Below, one piece after another: positions 26,565 through 35,727 of a DNA stretch of 64,000 nucleotides. Under the pieces are notes generated by a model. The model saw only the letters and a list, made by a program, of their open reading frames with translations. It was not told the DNA's origin and ran no database searches. Where the stretch lies: contig NZ_AYPQ01000005.1 of NCBI RefSeq assembly GCF_000633635.1, positions 70,260 to 134,259 of the forward strand, read 5' to 3'. The first letter of the stretch is position 1, and each line of letters starts with the position of its first letter. The DNA comes from Enterococcus crotali. Lineage in GTDB: Bacteria; Bacillota; Bacilli; Lactobacillales; Enterococcaceae. The translations under genes and the position numbers were made by a program.

Positions 26565-27761
26565 ATGACCACAGTAACAAAACAATCAATTAAAGACGAA
26601 ATTCAGCAAAATACAGATGAGGTGATCGCACTAAGACGTCATTTTCATCAATACCCAGAAGCTAGTTTAAAGGAATTTGAAACAATACAACGAATCAAAG
26701 AAGAACTGAATAAGCTGGAGATCCCTTTTGAAGAAGTAGGAGAAACAGGCCTACTTGGCACAATCAATGGAGGAAAACCTGGTAAAACAATCATTTTAAG
26801 AGCAGATATCGATGCCTTAGAATTAGAAGATGCAACCGGAAAAGAATACCAATCTAAAAATCCTGGATTAAATCATGCATGTGGTCATGATGGGCACGCA
26901 GCAGCCTTGTTAGGTGCTGCCAGAGTGTTAAAAAAACATCAAGATGATTTTGCTGGGACCATTAAATTAGCCTTTCAACCAGCAGAAGAAATCGGAGCTG
27001 GAGCTTGCCAGTTTGTCGATGGTGGTTTTGTAGAAAATATCGATCAAGTTTTTGGTATTCACTTAGATTCAAGTGTTCCTGTGGGGAAATTAGTAGCAAC
27101 AAAAGGGGCTACTAATGCCTCATGCGATATTTTTAAAATTGAAGTTGAAGGATTGAGCAGTCATGTAGCACAACCGAATGTCGGTCGGGATGCTGTACTA
27201 GCGGCAGCAAGTATTGTTGTTGAATTGCAGAAAATAGCCGCGCGAGAAGTCAGTCCGTTAGATCCCGTTGTTGTTGGAATTGGCGTCCTTGATGCTGGAA
27301 CCAGATATAACATTGTGGCGAATCATGCTACAATCGAAGGAACAGTCCGAGCATTCAGTCATGAAACACGAGCATTCGTCTTAAAACGTGTAGAAGAAAT
27401 AGCAAATCAAATCGCTGAAGCACATCGAACCACAATTTCGTCATTCCATATCCATGATGCGGCAGGACCTTTGATCAATGATGACACGGCAACTGAATTA
27501 GCGCAGAAAGTAGCAGCTGAAATTGTTGGAAGTGACAATGTCGTGACGGACCATACTAAGAGTTTAGGCGCAGATGATTTTGCTGATTTTTTACTCAAAG
27601 CACCTGGGGTTTATGGACGAGTGGGAACTCGAAATTTAGATAACCCAGATACACAATATGGTCATCACCATGAAAAATTTGATATCGATGAAGCGGGTCT
27701 GGCGTTGGCTACAGAGTTTCATGTTCGATATGCTCTGACGTATTTGAATTCAATTGAATAG
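26565..27761 (+). CDS. M20D-family amidohydrolase (N-acyl amino acid / peptide hydrolase)
   Basis: Zinc/manganese metallo-hydrolase of the aminoacylase/hippurate hydrolase branch, which frees amino acids from N-acyl forms or small peptides. Metal-binding motifs: HACGHDGHAAALLGA near residue 104, PAEEIGAGA near residue 142 and HLDSSVPVG near residue 166; the bacterial exopeptidase dimerisation domain spans about 185-285. 398 aa; gaggaggac before the ATG. As last gene of the T-box-controlled methionine operon it likely releases methionine from an imported N-acyl or peptide form (inference). Confidence 0.87.
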   Translation: MTTVTKQSIKDEIQQNTDEVIALRRHFHQYPEASLKEFETIQRIKEELNKLEIPFEEVGETGLLGTINGGKPGKTIILRADIDALELEDATGKEYQSKNPGLNHACGHDGHAAALLGAARVLKKHQDDFAGTIKLAFQPAEEIGAGACQFVDGGFVENIDQVFGIHLDSSVPVGKLVATKGATNASCDIFKIEVEGLSSHVAQPNVGRDAVLAAASIVVELQKIAAREVSPLDPVVVGIGVLDAGTRYNIVANHATIEGTVRAFSHETRAFVLKRVEEIANQIAEAHRTTISSFHIHDAAGPLINDDTATELAQKVAAEIVGSDNVVTDHTKSLGADDFADFLLKAPGVYGRVGTRNLDNPDTQYGHHHEKFDIDEAGLALATEFHVRYALTYLNSIE

Positions 27762-27771
27762 TTGTTTGTAA

Positions 27772-27819
27772 AAGTATAAGGATGGAAGAATTAATTGTCT
27801 TCCGTCTTTATGCTTTTTT
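27772..27819 (+). terminator. Terminator of the methionine operon
   Basis: aagtataaggatggaaga pairs with tcttccgtctttatgctt (18 bp with a few G-U) and is followed by a T run. Confidence 0.85.
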
Positions 27820-27885
27820 ATTTCCATTTGGTAAGTGGAGAAAGGTTCGTTATAATAAAAGAAAAAAAGGTAAGGAGTTGGAAAA

Positions 27886-28350
27886 ATGGATTGTACATTT
27901 CAAACGGAAGATGGCCGGTTCAATTATCGTGTCGGTGCAATCATTATGAGTGACTTAGGTTTATTAGTAGTATCAAATTCAAAAGAACCTTACTTTTATT
28001 CAGTCGGCGGCCGAGTGAAGATGCATGAAACATTAGAAGATGCTATTGAAAGAGAGGTCATGGAAGAAACCGCTAATAAAATTGAAAAGAAAACATTAGG
28101 TTTTATTCATGAAAATTTTTTTACGTCTGATATAACTGGAGAAAACTATCATGAAATCTCATTTTATTATTATGTAGAACTTAAAAATAATACAGTTTCA
28201 TGTCAATCGTATAATGAATTGGACGAGCAAGAAAAGTTGAAGTGGGTCCCTTTTGAACAACTTTCTCAAGTGGATATCAGGCCAGCATTTTTAAAAGAGT
28301 TGACTAAAGATAAAAATAAAACAATGCAGCACATTGTACAAAGAGGTTAG
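27886..28350 (+). CDS. Nudix hydrolase
   Basis: Pyrophosphohydrolase of the Nudix family. The Nudix box GGRVKMHETLEDAIEREVMEE spans about residues 47-67 with the essential REVMEE glutamates; the final Gly of the textbook pattern is Ala/Asn here, which is tolerated in many members. The substrate cannot be predicted. 154 aa, aaggagttgg before the ATG. It stands alone between the methionine operon terminator and the ABC-F leader region. Confidence 0.85.
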   Translation: MDCTFQTEDGRFNYRVGAIIMSDLGLLVVSNSKEPYFYSVGGRVKMHETLEDAIEREVMEETANKIEKKTLGFIHENFFTSDITGENYHEISFYYYVELKNNTVSCQSYNELDEQEKLKWVPFEQLSQVDIRPAFLKELTKDKNKTMQHIVQRG

Positions 28351-28422
28351 AAAATATAGCAATATTCTTGCTTTTCAAATCAATTATGTTAAACTACTTT
28401 TTGTAAAGAAAGGTGATTAAGA

Positions 28423-28503
28423 ATGTTTTTTCTTTCAGATAAATTTGTGAAAAGAAGCAGCTCCCGACAAATGAATGTGATGAAGCATTGTTGTGGAGCC
28501 TAA
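28423..28503 (+). CDS. Leader peptide ORF (26 codons) upstream of the ABC-F gene
   Basis: A short frame with ATG at 28423, a good site aaaggtgatt seven bases ahead, and TAA at 28501. The peptide starts MFFLSDKFVKRSSSRQMN and ends VMKHCCGA. Its last third overlaps the left arm of a perfect 11-bp hairpin (28479-28521). Short translated leaders of this kind precede several ribosome-protection and ABC-F genes, where drug-stalled ribosomes change the downstream RNA fold. The function here is inferred from position and structure only. Confidence 0.55.
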   Translation: MFFLSDKFVKRSSSRQMNVMKHCCGA

Positions 28504-28800
28504 TAAAATGAATGCTTCATCGTCTAAAACATTACTGAATTTTCAAGACTAAACGGTAGTCTTATTTAGTGTTGCTTTTTGATGATGAACTTGATTTTTA
28601 TAGCGCTGATCAAAGGACAACGTGTTTCGTACGTTGTCCTTTGTTGATATGAGCAAGGGAGAAGATAGGTGGGCCTATTTGATCGCTTGTTTTTTGTCTT
28701 GATAAGCAAATGACCTTTCAACTAAACGTATGAAATCGTTGTTTAAGCAACTTTACGTTACTGAACAGACAAACAAGTACTTAATACAATTTACGATCAA
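28479..28800 (+). promoter_or_regulatory. Structured leader region of the ABC-F gene (attenuator candidate)
   Basis: After the leader ORF begins, several hairpins follow in order: gatgaagcatt/aatgcttcatc (28479-28521), aagact/agtctt (28545-28563), and a perfect 13-bp stem caaaggacaacgt/acgttgtcctttg (28611-28643). Near 28733-28775, aacgta/tacgtt enclose gttg/caac. The 13-bp stem lacks a clean T run, so whether it terminates transcription is uncertain. The 320-nt gap has no other gene. Confidence 0.5.
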
Positions 28801-28821
28801 ACAATGAAAAGAGGAAGAAAA

Positions 28822-30360
28822 ATGAGTTTATTAACAATCGAACACTTGACCCAACGTTTTGGGGAAAAAATTCTTTATGAAGATGCCTCTCTTCGCGTCA
28901 ATAAAGGCGATCATATGGGATTAACAGGACAAAATGGCGTGGGAAAATCGACATTAGTCAAGATTTTAACAGGTGAGATTTTAGCGGATGACGGAACGAT
29001 CACTTGGCAAAACAATACCAAAATCGGTTACTTAGATCAGTATGTTGAAATTATCGGAAACAGTACGATCAACGAGTTTTTACATCAAGCGTACAAACCG
29101 TTATACGAAATCGAAGGGAAAATCAGTGAATTATACGTTGAATATGGCGAAACTGGTGCAGACAAATTATTAGAACGAGCAGGAAACTTGCAAATGCAGC
29201 TAGATGAAAGTGATTTTTATCAAATCGATACGATCATCAACGATCTTGCCAATGGTCTAGGAATTGAAGCTATCGGATTAGAACGTCCGATGAAGGAATT
29301 GAGTGGTGGACAACGATCTAAAGTTATTTTAGCGAAGCTTCTTTTAGAAGAGCCTGATGTTTTACTACTGGATGAACCAACCAATTATTTAGACGACACC
29401 CATATTCAATGGCTGGTCAATTATTTAAATGATTTTGATGGTACCTTTATTTTAGTTTCTCATGATTATCATTTCTTAAATGCCGTGACTAATTGTATAT
29501 GTGATATTGAATTTGGCAAATTAACGAAGTATACAGGAAATGTGGAAAAATCATTTGCCCAAAAAGAGCAAAATAAAGAAAGCTATTTAAAACAATATCA
29601 TGCCCAACAAGCGAAAATCGAAAAGGCAGAGGCCTATATTCGTAAGTACAAGGCAGGAAATCGCGCGACTATGGCGAAAAGTCGCCAAAAACAATTAGAT
29701 CGAGTGGAACGCATGGCGCCGCCAGGCAGTTTAGTAAAACCACAAATTCAATTTCCCTACCAACCAATCGTCGCAAGCTTAGCGTTGATCACAGATGAAT
29801 TAGTGATCGGCTACAATCAACCACTTTTAGCACCGATCAATCTATCTGTCCATAGTGGTGAAAAGGTAGCAATCAAGGGATTTAATGGGATCGGTAAATC
29901 AACATTAATCAAAACATTAACGGGAAAAATTGAACCAATCAGTGGTGAATATCAGTATCCGGCAAATACAAAAATTGCTTATTTCTCACAAGATTTGACA
30001 TGGGAAAATGATTATTTGACTCCGTTAGCCTATTTAAGTGATTGCTTTCCTAAAAAAACGGTAAAAGAAATTCGCACCTACTTAGCAAAGTGTGGATTGC
30101 CTGATAAGTTAGTTAATCAGCAACTGCGTTTATTAAGCGGGGGCGAGCAGACAAAGGTAAAACTCAGCGAATTGACGATGGACTCAAGTAATATTATTTT
30201 CTTAGATGAACCTACGAACCATATCGATGCAGCAGCGAAAGAGAGCTTGCGACAAGCAATTCAGCAGTTTCAAGGAACGATCGTCATAGTTTCACATGAG
30301 GAAGAGTTTTATACAGATATTACAGATCGTGTGATCAATATTGAAGAAATGATCCAATAA
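28822..30360 (+). CDS. ABC-F family ATPase (YkpA/YbiT-like)
   Basis: Soluble protein with two ABC domains and no membrane segments, acting on the ribosome. Domain 1: Walker A GQNGVGKST near residue 36, signature LSGGQRSKVILAKLL, LLLDEPTNYLD. A charged linker with KYKAGNRATMAKSRQKQLDR near residue 285 is the P-site tRNA-interaction motif region. Domain 2: GFNGIGKST, LSGGEQTKVKLSEL, IFLDEPTNHID. 512 aa from the ATG at 28822 (agaggaag ahead). The sequence reminds me most of B. subtilis YkpA, not of LsaA, but the translated leader is typical of drug-inducible ABC-F genes. Either a translation factor or a resistance factor. Confidence 0.87.
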   Translation: MSLLTIEHLTQRFGEKILYEDASLRVNKGDHMGLTGQNGVGKSTLVKILTGEILADDGTITWQNNTKIGYLDQYVEIIGNSTINEFLHQAYKPLYEIEGKISELYVEYGETGADKLLERAGNLQMQLDESDFYQIDTIINDLANGLGIEAIGLERPMKELSGGQRSKVILAKLLLEEPDVLLLDEPTNYLDDTHIQWLVNYLNDFDGTFILVSHDYHFLNAVTNCICDIEFGKLTKYTGNVEKSFAQKEQNKESYLKQYHAQQAKIEKAEAYIRKYKAGNRATMAKSRQKQLDRVERMAPPGSLVKPQIQFPYQPIVASLALITDELVIGYNQPLLAPINLSVHSGEKVAIKGFNGIGKSTLIKTLTGKIEPISGEYQYPANTKIAYFSQDLTWENDYLTPLAYLSDCFPKKTVKEIRTYLAKCGLPDKLVNQQLRLLSGGEQTKVKLSELTMDSSNIIFLDEPTNHIDAAAKESLRQAIQQFQGTIVIVSHEEEFYTDITDRVINIEEMIQ

Positions 30361-30389
30361 AAGAAAGAGATTGGAGCAGAAGGGGGTGC

Positions 30390-30456
30390 CTCTGGTCCAA
30401 CCATTTATTCGGATTTAAAGCCCTGAACAAAACTGATTTTTAGTTTTGTTCAGGGC
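30390..30456. repeat. Palindromic repeat with tag, inverted (copy F)
   Basis: Tag tccaaccatttattcggattt (reverse of the aaatccgaataaa form) precedes the palindrome agccctgaacaaaact/agttttgttcagggct (30419-30456; 16-bp stem). Placed between the convergent ABC-F and efaA genes, it probably terminates both. Confidence 0.8.
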
Positions 30457-30464
30457 TCTTCTTT

Positions 30465-31394
30465 TTATTTCATCAATCCATCATGGATTTTATCTAAATT
30501 CCATTTCATCATGGCGTAGTAACTGTCGCCATCTTCCCCTTTTTTTGCAATTGAATCAGTAAAAATCGTACTGTAAATCGGCAAGTCTGTTTCTTTTGAT
30601 ACTCGTTCCATACTGCGTTTGTCTACACTTGTTTCGACAAATAGAGAAGGAACTTTAGTTTTGTGGATTTGATCGATGATTTGTTTCATTTGATCCGGTG
30701 TTCCTTGGCTTTCGGTGTTGATTTCCCAAATATAAGCTGCAGTTAATCCGTATGCCTTTGAGAAATATTTAAAGGCACCTTCACTGGTTACTAGTAATTT
30801 TTTATTATCTGGAATATCAGCGAATTTTTCCTTGGCTTCTTTGTCTAAAGTAGACAATTTTTCAATGTATTCTTTGGCATTTTTTTCATACGTTTCTTTA
30901 TTTTTAGGATCTTTTTCACTGAGTGTATCTCTGATTGATTCTACATAGGAAATTCCGTTTTGGATATCCAACCAAGCGTGTGGGTCTTGTTCATTTTCTT
31001 GTCCAGCACTGGTTAAATACATGGGTTTGACCTTTTTACTAACAGAGAAAAAGTCTTGATCTTCTTTTTTCTTAGCGGTTTCCATTAGCTTGTTGAACCA
31101 ACCATTTCCACCAGTCTCTAAGTTTAGTCCGTTGAAGAATAAAACGTCTGCTTCAGAGGCTTTGGCAACATCTTCTGGCAATGGTTCGTATTCATGTGGA
31201 TCTGTTCCCACAGGCACAATACTGTGGAGGTTGACTAAATCCTTTCCAACATTATCGACCATATCGGCAAGAATCGAGTTTGTTGCAACAACATTGATCT
31301 TTTCTTTATCTGCGGCATCGTCGGTTTTAGACTGACAAGCGGCAAGTAAAAATAAACTGGCTAGTGCGGTGATAAAAAGTATTTTTTTTCTCAT
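30465..31394 (-). CDS. efaA: Manganese ABC transporter substrate-binding lipoprotein EfaA
   Basis: Cluster A-I metal-binding lipoprotein, the enterococcal endocarditis antigen EfaA in E. faecalis. Lipobox LLAAC near residue 20. The metal ligands are recognisable: His in GTDPHEYEP, His in DPHAWLDIQ, Glu in VTSEGAF and Asp in FTDSIAKKG. 309 aa. Start overlaps the permease stop (ATGA on the minus strand). Last gene of an operon whose promoter carries two DtxR/MntR-like boxes, so expression should rise when Mn is scarce. Confidence 0.93.
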   Translation of the reverse strand: MRKKILFITALASLFLLAACQSKTDDAADKEKINVVATNSILADMVDNVGKDLVNLHSIVPVGTDPHEYEPLPEDVAKASEADVLFFNGLNLETGGNGWFNKLMETAKKKEDQDFFSVSKKVKPMYLTSAGQENEQDPHAWLDIQNGISYVESIRDTLSEKDPKNKETYEKNAKEYIEKLSTLDKEAKEKFADIPDNKKLLVTSEGAFKYFSKAYGLTAAYIWEINTESQGTPDQMKQIIDQIHKTKVPSLFVETSVDKRSMERVSKETDLPIYSTIFTDSIAKKGEDGDSYYAMMKWNLDKIHDGLMK

Positions 31395-32248
31395 ACAGTT
31401 GGTTCCTCCGGTTTCTGTTTATTGACAAAAAATAGTCCTTTTTTGGGTGAAAATAGAAAAGCTAAAATGAAAAATGCAGCGGCTGTTAAAACGATCGTAG
31501 CGCCTGATGCTAGATTATACGAATAGCTAAAGAATAAGCCGATGATCGAACTCATTATCCCAAAGAGGGAGGCTAAAGTAATCATTGTAGGCAAATGATT
31601 CGTCAACAAGTAAGCCGTAGCAGCTGGTGTGATCAACATAGCGATCACTAAAATCGTTCCCACTGTTTGTAAAGATGAAACAGCAACTAACGTTAATAAA
31701 AACATCAACGCATAATGGAAAAACTGAACATTTAAGCCATATGCTTGTGCCATTGTTGGATCAAAAGAGGTAATCTGTAATTCTTTATAGAATAATCCAA
31801 CAAAGATCAAGACAATGATTCCAACGACTGCAGTAATTACAATATCAGAATCACGTACTGCTAAAACATTACCAAAGAGAATGTGGTAAAGGTCGGTTGA
31901 GCTTTTTGCAAAAGAAATCATGATGATCCCTAAGGCAAAAAATGAACTGAACACAACACCGATGGCGGTATCATTTTTTAACTGGCTTTTTTGCGTAATA
32001 AAGCCAATTAATAAAGCCGCTAGAATACCAAAGATCGAAGCGCCAAAGATATAATTGACGCCAAACATATAAGAAGCGGCCACTCCTGGTAGAACAGCGT
32101 GTGAAATGGCATCTCCCATTAAAGACATACCACGTAAAACAATAAATGAACCAATGATTCCTGAAACCAAACCAACGATGATCGAGGTGATCAAGGCGTT
32201 TTGTAAAAATTGGTAACGAACCAATCCGTCAATAAAATTTGCAATCAT
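31391..32248 (-). CDS. efaB: Manganese ABC transporter permease EfaB
   Basis: ABC-3 family membrane subunit with about eight hydrophobic segments. Typical stretches are [20 protein letters not shown] near residue 35, [20 protein letters not shown] near residue 193 and LFSPKKGLF at the C-terminus. 285 aa. Overlaps both neighbours by four bases, so efaC-efaB-efaA are translated as one coupled unit. Confidence 0.93.
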   Translation of the reverse strand: MIANFIDGLVRYQFLQNALITSIIVGLVSGIIGSFIVLRGMSLMGDAISHAVLPGVAASYMFGVNYIFGASIFGILAALLIGFITQKSQLKNDTAIGVVFSSFFALGIIMISFAKSSTDLYHILFGNVLAVRDSDIVITAVVGIIVLIFVGLFYKELQITSFDPTMAQAYGLNVQFFHYALMFLLTLVAVSSLQTVGTILVIAMLITPAATAYLLTNHLPTMITLASLFGIMSSIIGLFFSYSYNLASGATIVLTAAAFFILAFLFSPKKGLFFVNKQKPEEPTV

Positions 32249-33000
32249 GCGTCAGCCACTCCTTTGATAATAATATCGCCCATTGTTTCACCATAGGCCA
32301 ACTGGATATTTTTGTTTGTAAACGTAGTTGGAACAGGTCCACAGGCAATTAGCTTTTTCTTTAAGAGAATCACATCATCAAAATAATGAGCGACTTTATG
32401 AAGATCGTGATGGACGATCAAAATGGTTTTCCCTGCTTCTTTTAATTGCTTTAGAATATCCATAATGACTTTTTCACTGGTCATATCGATCCCGACAAAG
32501 GGTTCATCCAAGACAATGATGTCTGCTTCTTGTGCAAGAACGCGTGCAATAAAAACCCGCTGTAGCTGTCCGCCAGATAATTCACCAATTTGACGCTTTG
32601 CAAATTCTTCTAGTTGTACAGTTTTAAGAGCGGCTAACGCTTGTTCTTTTTCTTGCTTTTTAGGACGCTTCATCAATCCTAGCTTTGGGTATGTTCCTAA
32701 AAGGACGACCTCCATAACGTTGATCGGAAATGAAAGATCCAGCGCACTACGCTGTTCGACGTAAGCGATACGTTTCTTTTGACCATCGATAGGCTGACCA
32801 CCTACAGATACAGTTCTAGAATCTGTTTTGATCAGACCGAGCATTCCTTTTAGAAATGTAGATTTTCCTGCACCATTAGGACCAATCACTCCTGTGATCT
32901 TTCCAGCAGGAACATGTAAAGAAATATCGCTTAAGGCTATAAGACCTTGATAACTAACAGTTAAATGTTCTATTGTAAGATTATTATTATTTATAGACAT
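32245..33000 (-). CDS. efaC: Manganese ABC transporter ATPase EfaC
   Basis: ATPase of the manganese importer. Walker A GPNGAGKST near residue 38, signature LSGGQLQRVFIARVLAQ, Walker B IIVLDEPFVGID and H-loop VHHDLHKV. 251 aa. First gene of the operon: its ATG follows aaaggaggttttttt on the minus strand, 12 nt after the operator that covers the transcription start. Confidence 0.93.
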   Translation of the reverse strand: MSINNNNLTIEHLTVSYQGLIALSDISLHVPAGKITGVIGPNGAGKSTFLKGMLGLIKTDSRTVSVGGQPIDGQKKRIAYVEQRSALDLSFPINVMEVVLLGTYPKLGLMKRPKKQEKEQALAALKTVQLEEFAKRQIGELSGGQLQRVFIARVLAQEADIIVLDEPFVGIDMTSEKVIMDILKQLKEAGKTILIVHHDLHKVAHYFDDVILLKKKLIACGPVPTTFTNKNIQLAYGETMGDIIIKGVADA

Positions 33001-33012
33001 AAAAAAACCTCC

Positions 33013-33032
33013 TTTTTAGGTTTGCCTTAAAA
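33013..33032. promoter_or_regulatory. EfaR-like (DtxR/MntR family) box, proximal
   Basis: tttttagg-tttg-ccttaaaa, an imperfect copy of the box at 33069. It covers the expected transcription start of efaCBA and abuts its ribosome site. DtxR-family manganese control of efaCBA is known in E. faecalis. Confidence 0.65.
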
Positions 33033-33034
33033 TA

Positions 33035-33063
33035 AGTATAAGGTAAAGTTGAATTAAAATCAA
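33035..33063 (-). promoter_or_regulatory. efaCBA promoter
   Basis: On the minus strand TTGATT (33063-33058), 17-nt spacer, TATACT (33040-33035). It lies between the two boxes. Confidence 0.65.
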
Positions 33064-33068
33064 TCCAT

Positions 33069-33088
33069 TTTTTAGGTTTGCCTAAAAA
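33069..33088. promoter_or_regulatory. EfaR-like (DtxR/MntR family) box, distal
   Basis: Perfect arms tttttagg and cctaaaaa around tttg, six bases upstream of the -35 box. Confidence 0.65.
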
Positions 33089-33100
33089 TAATAAAAAAAC

Positions 33101-33147
33101 GATTGAGGCTTGGGCATAACTATCCGAGTTATGCCCAAGCCTCAATC
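33101..33147. repeat. Long perfect palindrome (copy G), bidirectional terminator
   Basis: gattgaggcttgggcataact and its exact complement give a 21-bp stem around atccg. It insulates the efaCBA promoter from the end of the beta-lactamase-like gene (minus strand, 33190). Confidence 0.8.
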
Positions 33148-33189
33148 AGAGGATATCTGTATAAACCTTATTATATCAACTTCACCAAT

Positions 33190-34386
33190 CTAAATCTGAC
33201 TGTTATAAGGTCCTAAAGAGTTGAAGATAGAACTAGCTAATAGTTGAAGAGTTTTATCCTCAGGTTTTTGATTTGAAAGAAGAATCACTGCATTTTGTCC
33301 GTCTTTTGAAACCCGTGCATTTGATTCAAAACCTGCTTCGGTTCCATGTCCTCTAATGTAATTTTCGAAACTATAAAGACCACCCATATATTTTGACCCA
33401 ATTTCAGGAGTCCAAACTGCATCAATGGTCTTTTGATCGATAATCTTTCCTCCAAGCAGATTGGAATAAAATAAATAAAGATCGCCTACAGTCATACCGA
33501 CATTTCCAGTTCCAACTTCTTGATCGAATCCCAAAGGATCATCTTTGATTTCAGAGGCAAAATTTTGATCTCCGATTTTTTTGTAAGCATATGTTCGATT
33601 AGAAGATTTTATAAAGTCATTATAAAAACACGTATGAGATAGATTCAGCCCTTTAACAAAAGTTTGATTAAATAAAGTTCTATAAGATGTGTTCGTTAGC
33701 TGTTCTAAAATACCAACCAATATGGAATAATTAACAGCTTCATATTTATACTGACCATATACGCCCATAGTCGCATTAGCAATCGAAAATTGGATAAAGT
33801 CATCATCTGTCATCATGATCTTAGGTTTTTCGGTTTGACGCAAGCCCGAAGTCATTGAGAGTAGCTGCCGAATCGTTATTTTTTGACTGTCTTGAATACT
33901 TGGGTAAAAACGGTCCAATGTATCATCTAATGAAAGGTTGTTAGCTTGAACCTGTTGTAAAATTAGTGAGGCAGTCATAGCTTTTTGAATTGAACCGATC
34001 TGATAGGTAGATTGATAAGTATTTGGCTGACTTTCAGAAAAATTTGCATAGCCAAACCCTTTTTGCAAGATGACTTGTCCATTGTGAATGATTAGAGCAG
34101 TACCGATAAATTGACCATCCTCCAGTTTTTTGTTTAATTCTTCAGCAAGATCTGTGGTTGGTTGAACTTCTTTATCGAATCGTGCAGTTTGCTGTTTGTC
34201 GTTAAGAAGATTGCTTGAAGATTGGATGGTTTCAGTACTTGTTTCGCTTGAACTTTTCGGAGCATGCGCAGAGGAATTTTGGAAAAATAAGAGATACGCT
34301 TCCAGCCCGATAAGGATGATTAACATGAATAGAATGAGTCTAGGTATCCAAGGGTTGGTTTTTTTATGATGTTTTTTATAGTGCAT
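33190..34386 (-). CDS. Membrane-anchored serine hydrolase, beta-lactamase class C/PBP4* fold
   Basis: One N-terminal transmembrane segment (about residues 14-33, WIPRLILFMLIILIGLEAYL), a Ser/Thr-rich linker, then a beta-lactamase-related domain outside the cell. Active-site motifs: SIQK (Ser-X-X-Lys) in IGSIQKAMTASLI near residue 135, Tyr-X-Asn-like VNYSILVG near residue 223 and HGTEAG as the third motif. Such proteins act as D-Ala carboxypeptidases/esterases on wall or teichoic acids (FmtA-like) more often than as real beta-lactamases. ATG at 34386 has cggaggtg 11 bases ahead; a TTG nine bases earlier is too close to it. 398 aa, single gene. Confidence 0.82.
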   Translation of the reverse strand: MHYKKHHKKTNPWIPRLILFMLIILIGLEAYLLFFQNSSAHAPKSSSETSTETIQSSSNLLNDKQQTARFDKEVQPTTDLAEELNKKLEDGQFIGTALIIHNGQVILQKGFGYANFSESQPNTYQSTYQIGSIQKAMTASLILQQVQANNLSLDDTLDRFYPSIQDSQKITIRQLLSMTSGLRQTEKPKIMMTDDDFIQFSIANATMGVYGQYKYEAVNYSILVGILEQLTNTSYRTLFNQTFVKGLNLSHTCFYNDFIKSSNRTYAYKKIGDQNFASEIKDDPLGFDQEVGTGNVGMTVGDLYLFYSNLLGGKIIDQKTIDAVWTPEIGSKYMGGLYSFENYIRGHGTEAGFESNARVSKDGQNAVILLSNQKPEDKTLQLLASSIFNSLGPYNSQI

Positions 34387-34629
34387 GAGTTTCAAACACC
34401 TCCGATGACAATAATTTTACTCATACAGCGGATAAATACAAGTTGATTGTAAGAGATTTGACGAACAGTTTTGTAAGCACTAATTTTCTTCGTTTAAAAG
34501 TCGTTGGAAATTCAATTATTCGTCACAATAAAGAAAAAGATCCATGATTTTTTAGCAAATCAATGTTAGAATGTAAAGTGAAGTTTTCAATTATTAGAAT
34601 AGAAAAATATCTAGATCACGGAGGAAATC

Positions 34630-35595
34630 ATGACCCAAAAATACCAGGATAAAACATTACGAATCTTTAGTTTGAATGCCAATCGTCCTTTAGCAGAAAA
34701 AATTGCTGAAGTTGTCGGTACCGAACTTGGAAAAAGCACGGTGCGCCAATTTAGTGATGGAGAGATTCAAATCAATATTGAAGAGAGTATTCGCGGGGAC
34801 CATGTCTTTCTTGTTCAGTCGACCAACCTTCCTGTTAATGATAATTTAATGGAATTGTTGATCATGATTGATGCATTAAAACGAGCAAGTGCTAAAACAA
34901 TTAATGTGGTATTGCCATATTATGGATACGCTAGACAAGATAGGACAGCTAAACCAAGAGAACCGATCACAGCAAAATTAGTTGCTAATTTATTAGAAGA
35001 AGCTGGCGCAACACGCGTATTGACACTGGATTTACATACCGTTCAAGTGCAAGGATTCTTTGATATTCCAGTAGATAATTTGTTTACAATGCCGCTATTT
35101 GCTCACAACTATCGTCAGCAACAGTTGACCGGAGAAGAGATTGTAGTGGTTTCACCTAAAAACAGTGGGGTCCAGCGAGCTAGAAGTTTATCTGAGTATT
35201 TAGATGCGACACTTGCAATCATTGACCAAGATGAAGTGGACGGTGTACGCTCAGGTTATGTTATTGGAGAGGTCAAAGGCAAGACGTGTATTTTAGTCGA
35301 TGATATTTTAAATTCTGGCAGCACGATGGCAACAGCTGCTAAGATTCTAAAAGAAAATGGGGCAAAATGCATTTATGCTTGTGCTTCTCACGGGTTACTT
35401 TCTAAAGGCGCTAAAGAGATATTAGATGCTTCACCGATCGAACAGATTTGTGTGACAGACTCTGTTTTTATTTCTGAAGATCGTAAGCCAGGCTCGCTGA
35501 ATATTGTTTCGTGTGCTGAGCTGATGGGTGAAGCTGTGAAACGGATTCATGAAAATACACCAATGAGTCCGCTGTTTCGTTTAGAAGAAAAATAA
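34630..35595 (+). CDS. prs: Ribose-phosphate pyrophosphokinase (divergent Prs paralogue)
   Basis: Makes PRPP from ribose-5-phosphate and ATP. Family motifs: [16 protein letters not shown] near residue 42, YYGYARQDR near residue 98, [34 protein letters not shown] and the PRPP loop [10 protein letters not shown] near residue 220. Several differ from the usual Prs forms, notably NSGST for DTAGT in the PRPP loop, so this is probably the second enterococcal Prs rather than the housekeeping one beside glmU. 321 aa; cacggaggaaatc before the ATG. Single-gene unit with its own terminator. Confidence 0.9.
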   Translation: MTQKYQDKTLRIFSLNANRPLAEKIAEVVGTELGKSTVRQFSDGEIQINIEESIRGDHVFLVQSTNLPVNDNLMELLIMIDALKRASAKTINVVLPYYGYARQDRTAKPREPITAKLVANLLEEAGATRVLTLDLHTVQVQGFFDIPVDNLFTMPLFAHNYRQQQLTGEEIVVVSPKNSGVQRARSLSEYLDATLAIIDQDEVDGVRSGYVIGEVKGKTCILVDDILNSGSTMATAAKILKENGAKCIYACASHGLLSKGAKEILDASPIEQICVTDSVFISEDRKPGSLNIVSCAELMGEAVKRIHENTPMSPLFRLEEK

Positions 35596-35620
35596 TAACG
35601 ATATTCTGTTTAAATCAAGA

Positions 35621-35657
35621 AAGAAGTTCAGCTATTGCTTTAGACTGGACTTCTTTT
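35621..35657 (+). terminator. Terminator after prs
   Basis: aagaagttcag pairs with ctggacttctt (one G-U), followed by TTT. Confidence 0.8.
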
Positions 35658-35727
35658 TAGTCTTTATTTTGGTCGAATAAAAAAAAATTAGGGAAAGTAG
35701 TGTAAGGAATAGAAAGGGGCTACACGA

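Noticed and set aside
28545-28563. aagact/agtctt hairpin as a stand-alone terminator for the leader ORF
   Set aside because: Only six base pairs and no T run at its foot; kept only as part of the leader structure.
33190-34386. Call as a true beta-lactamase resistance gene
   Set aside because: SIQK and a Tyr motif are present, but the membrane anchor and domain type fit wall-modifying serine hydrolases better; resistance cannot be claimed from sequence.
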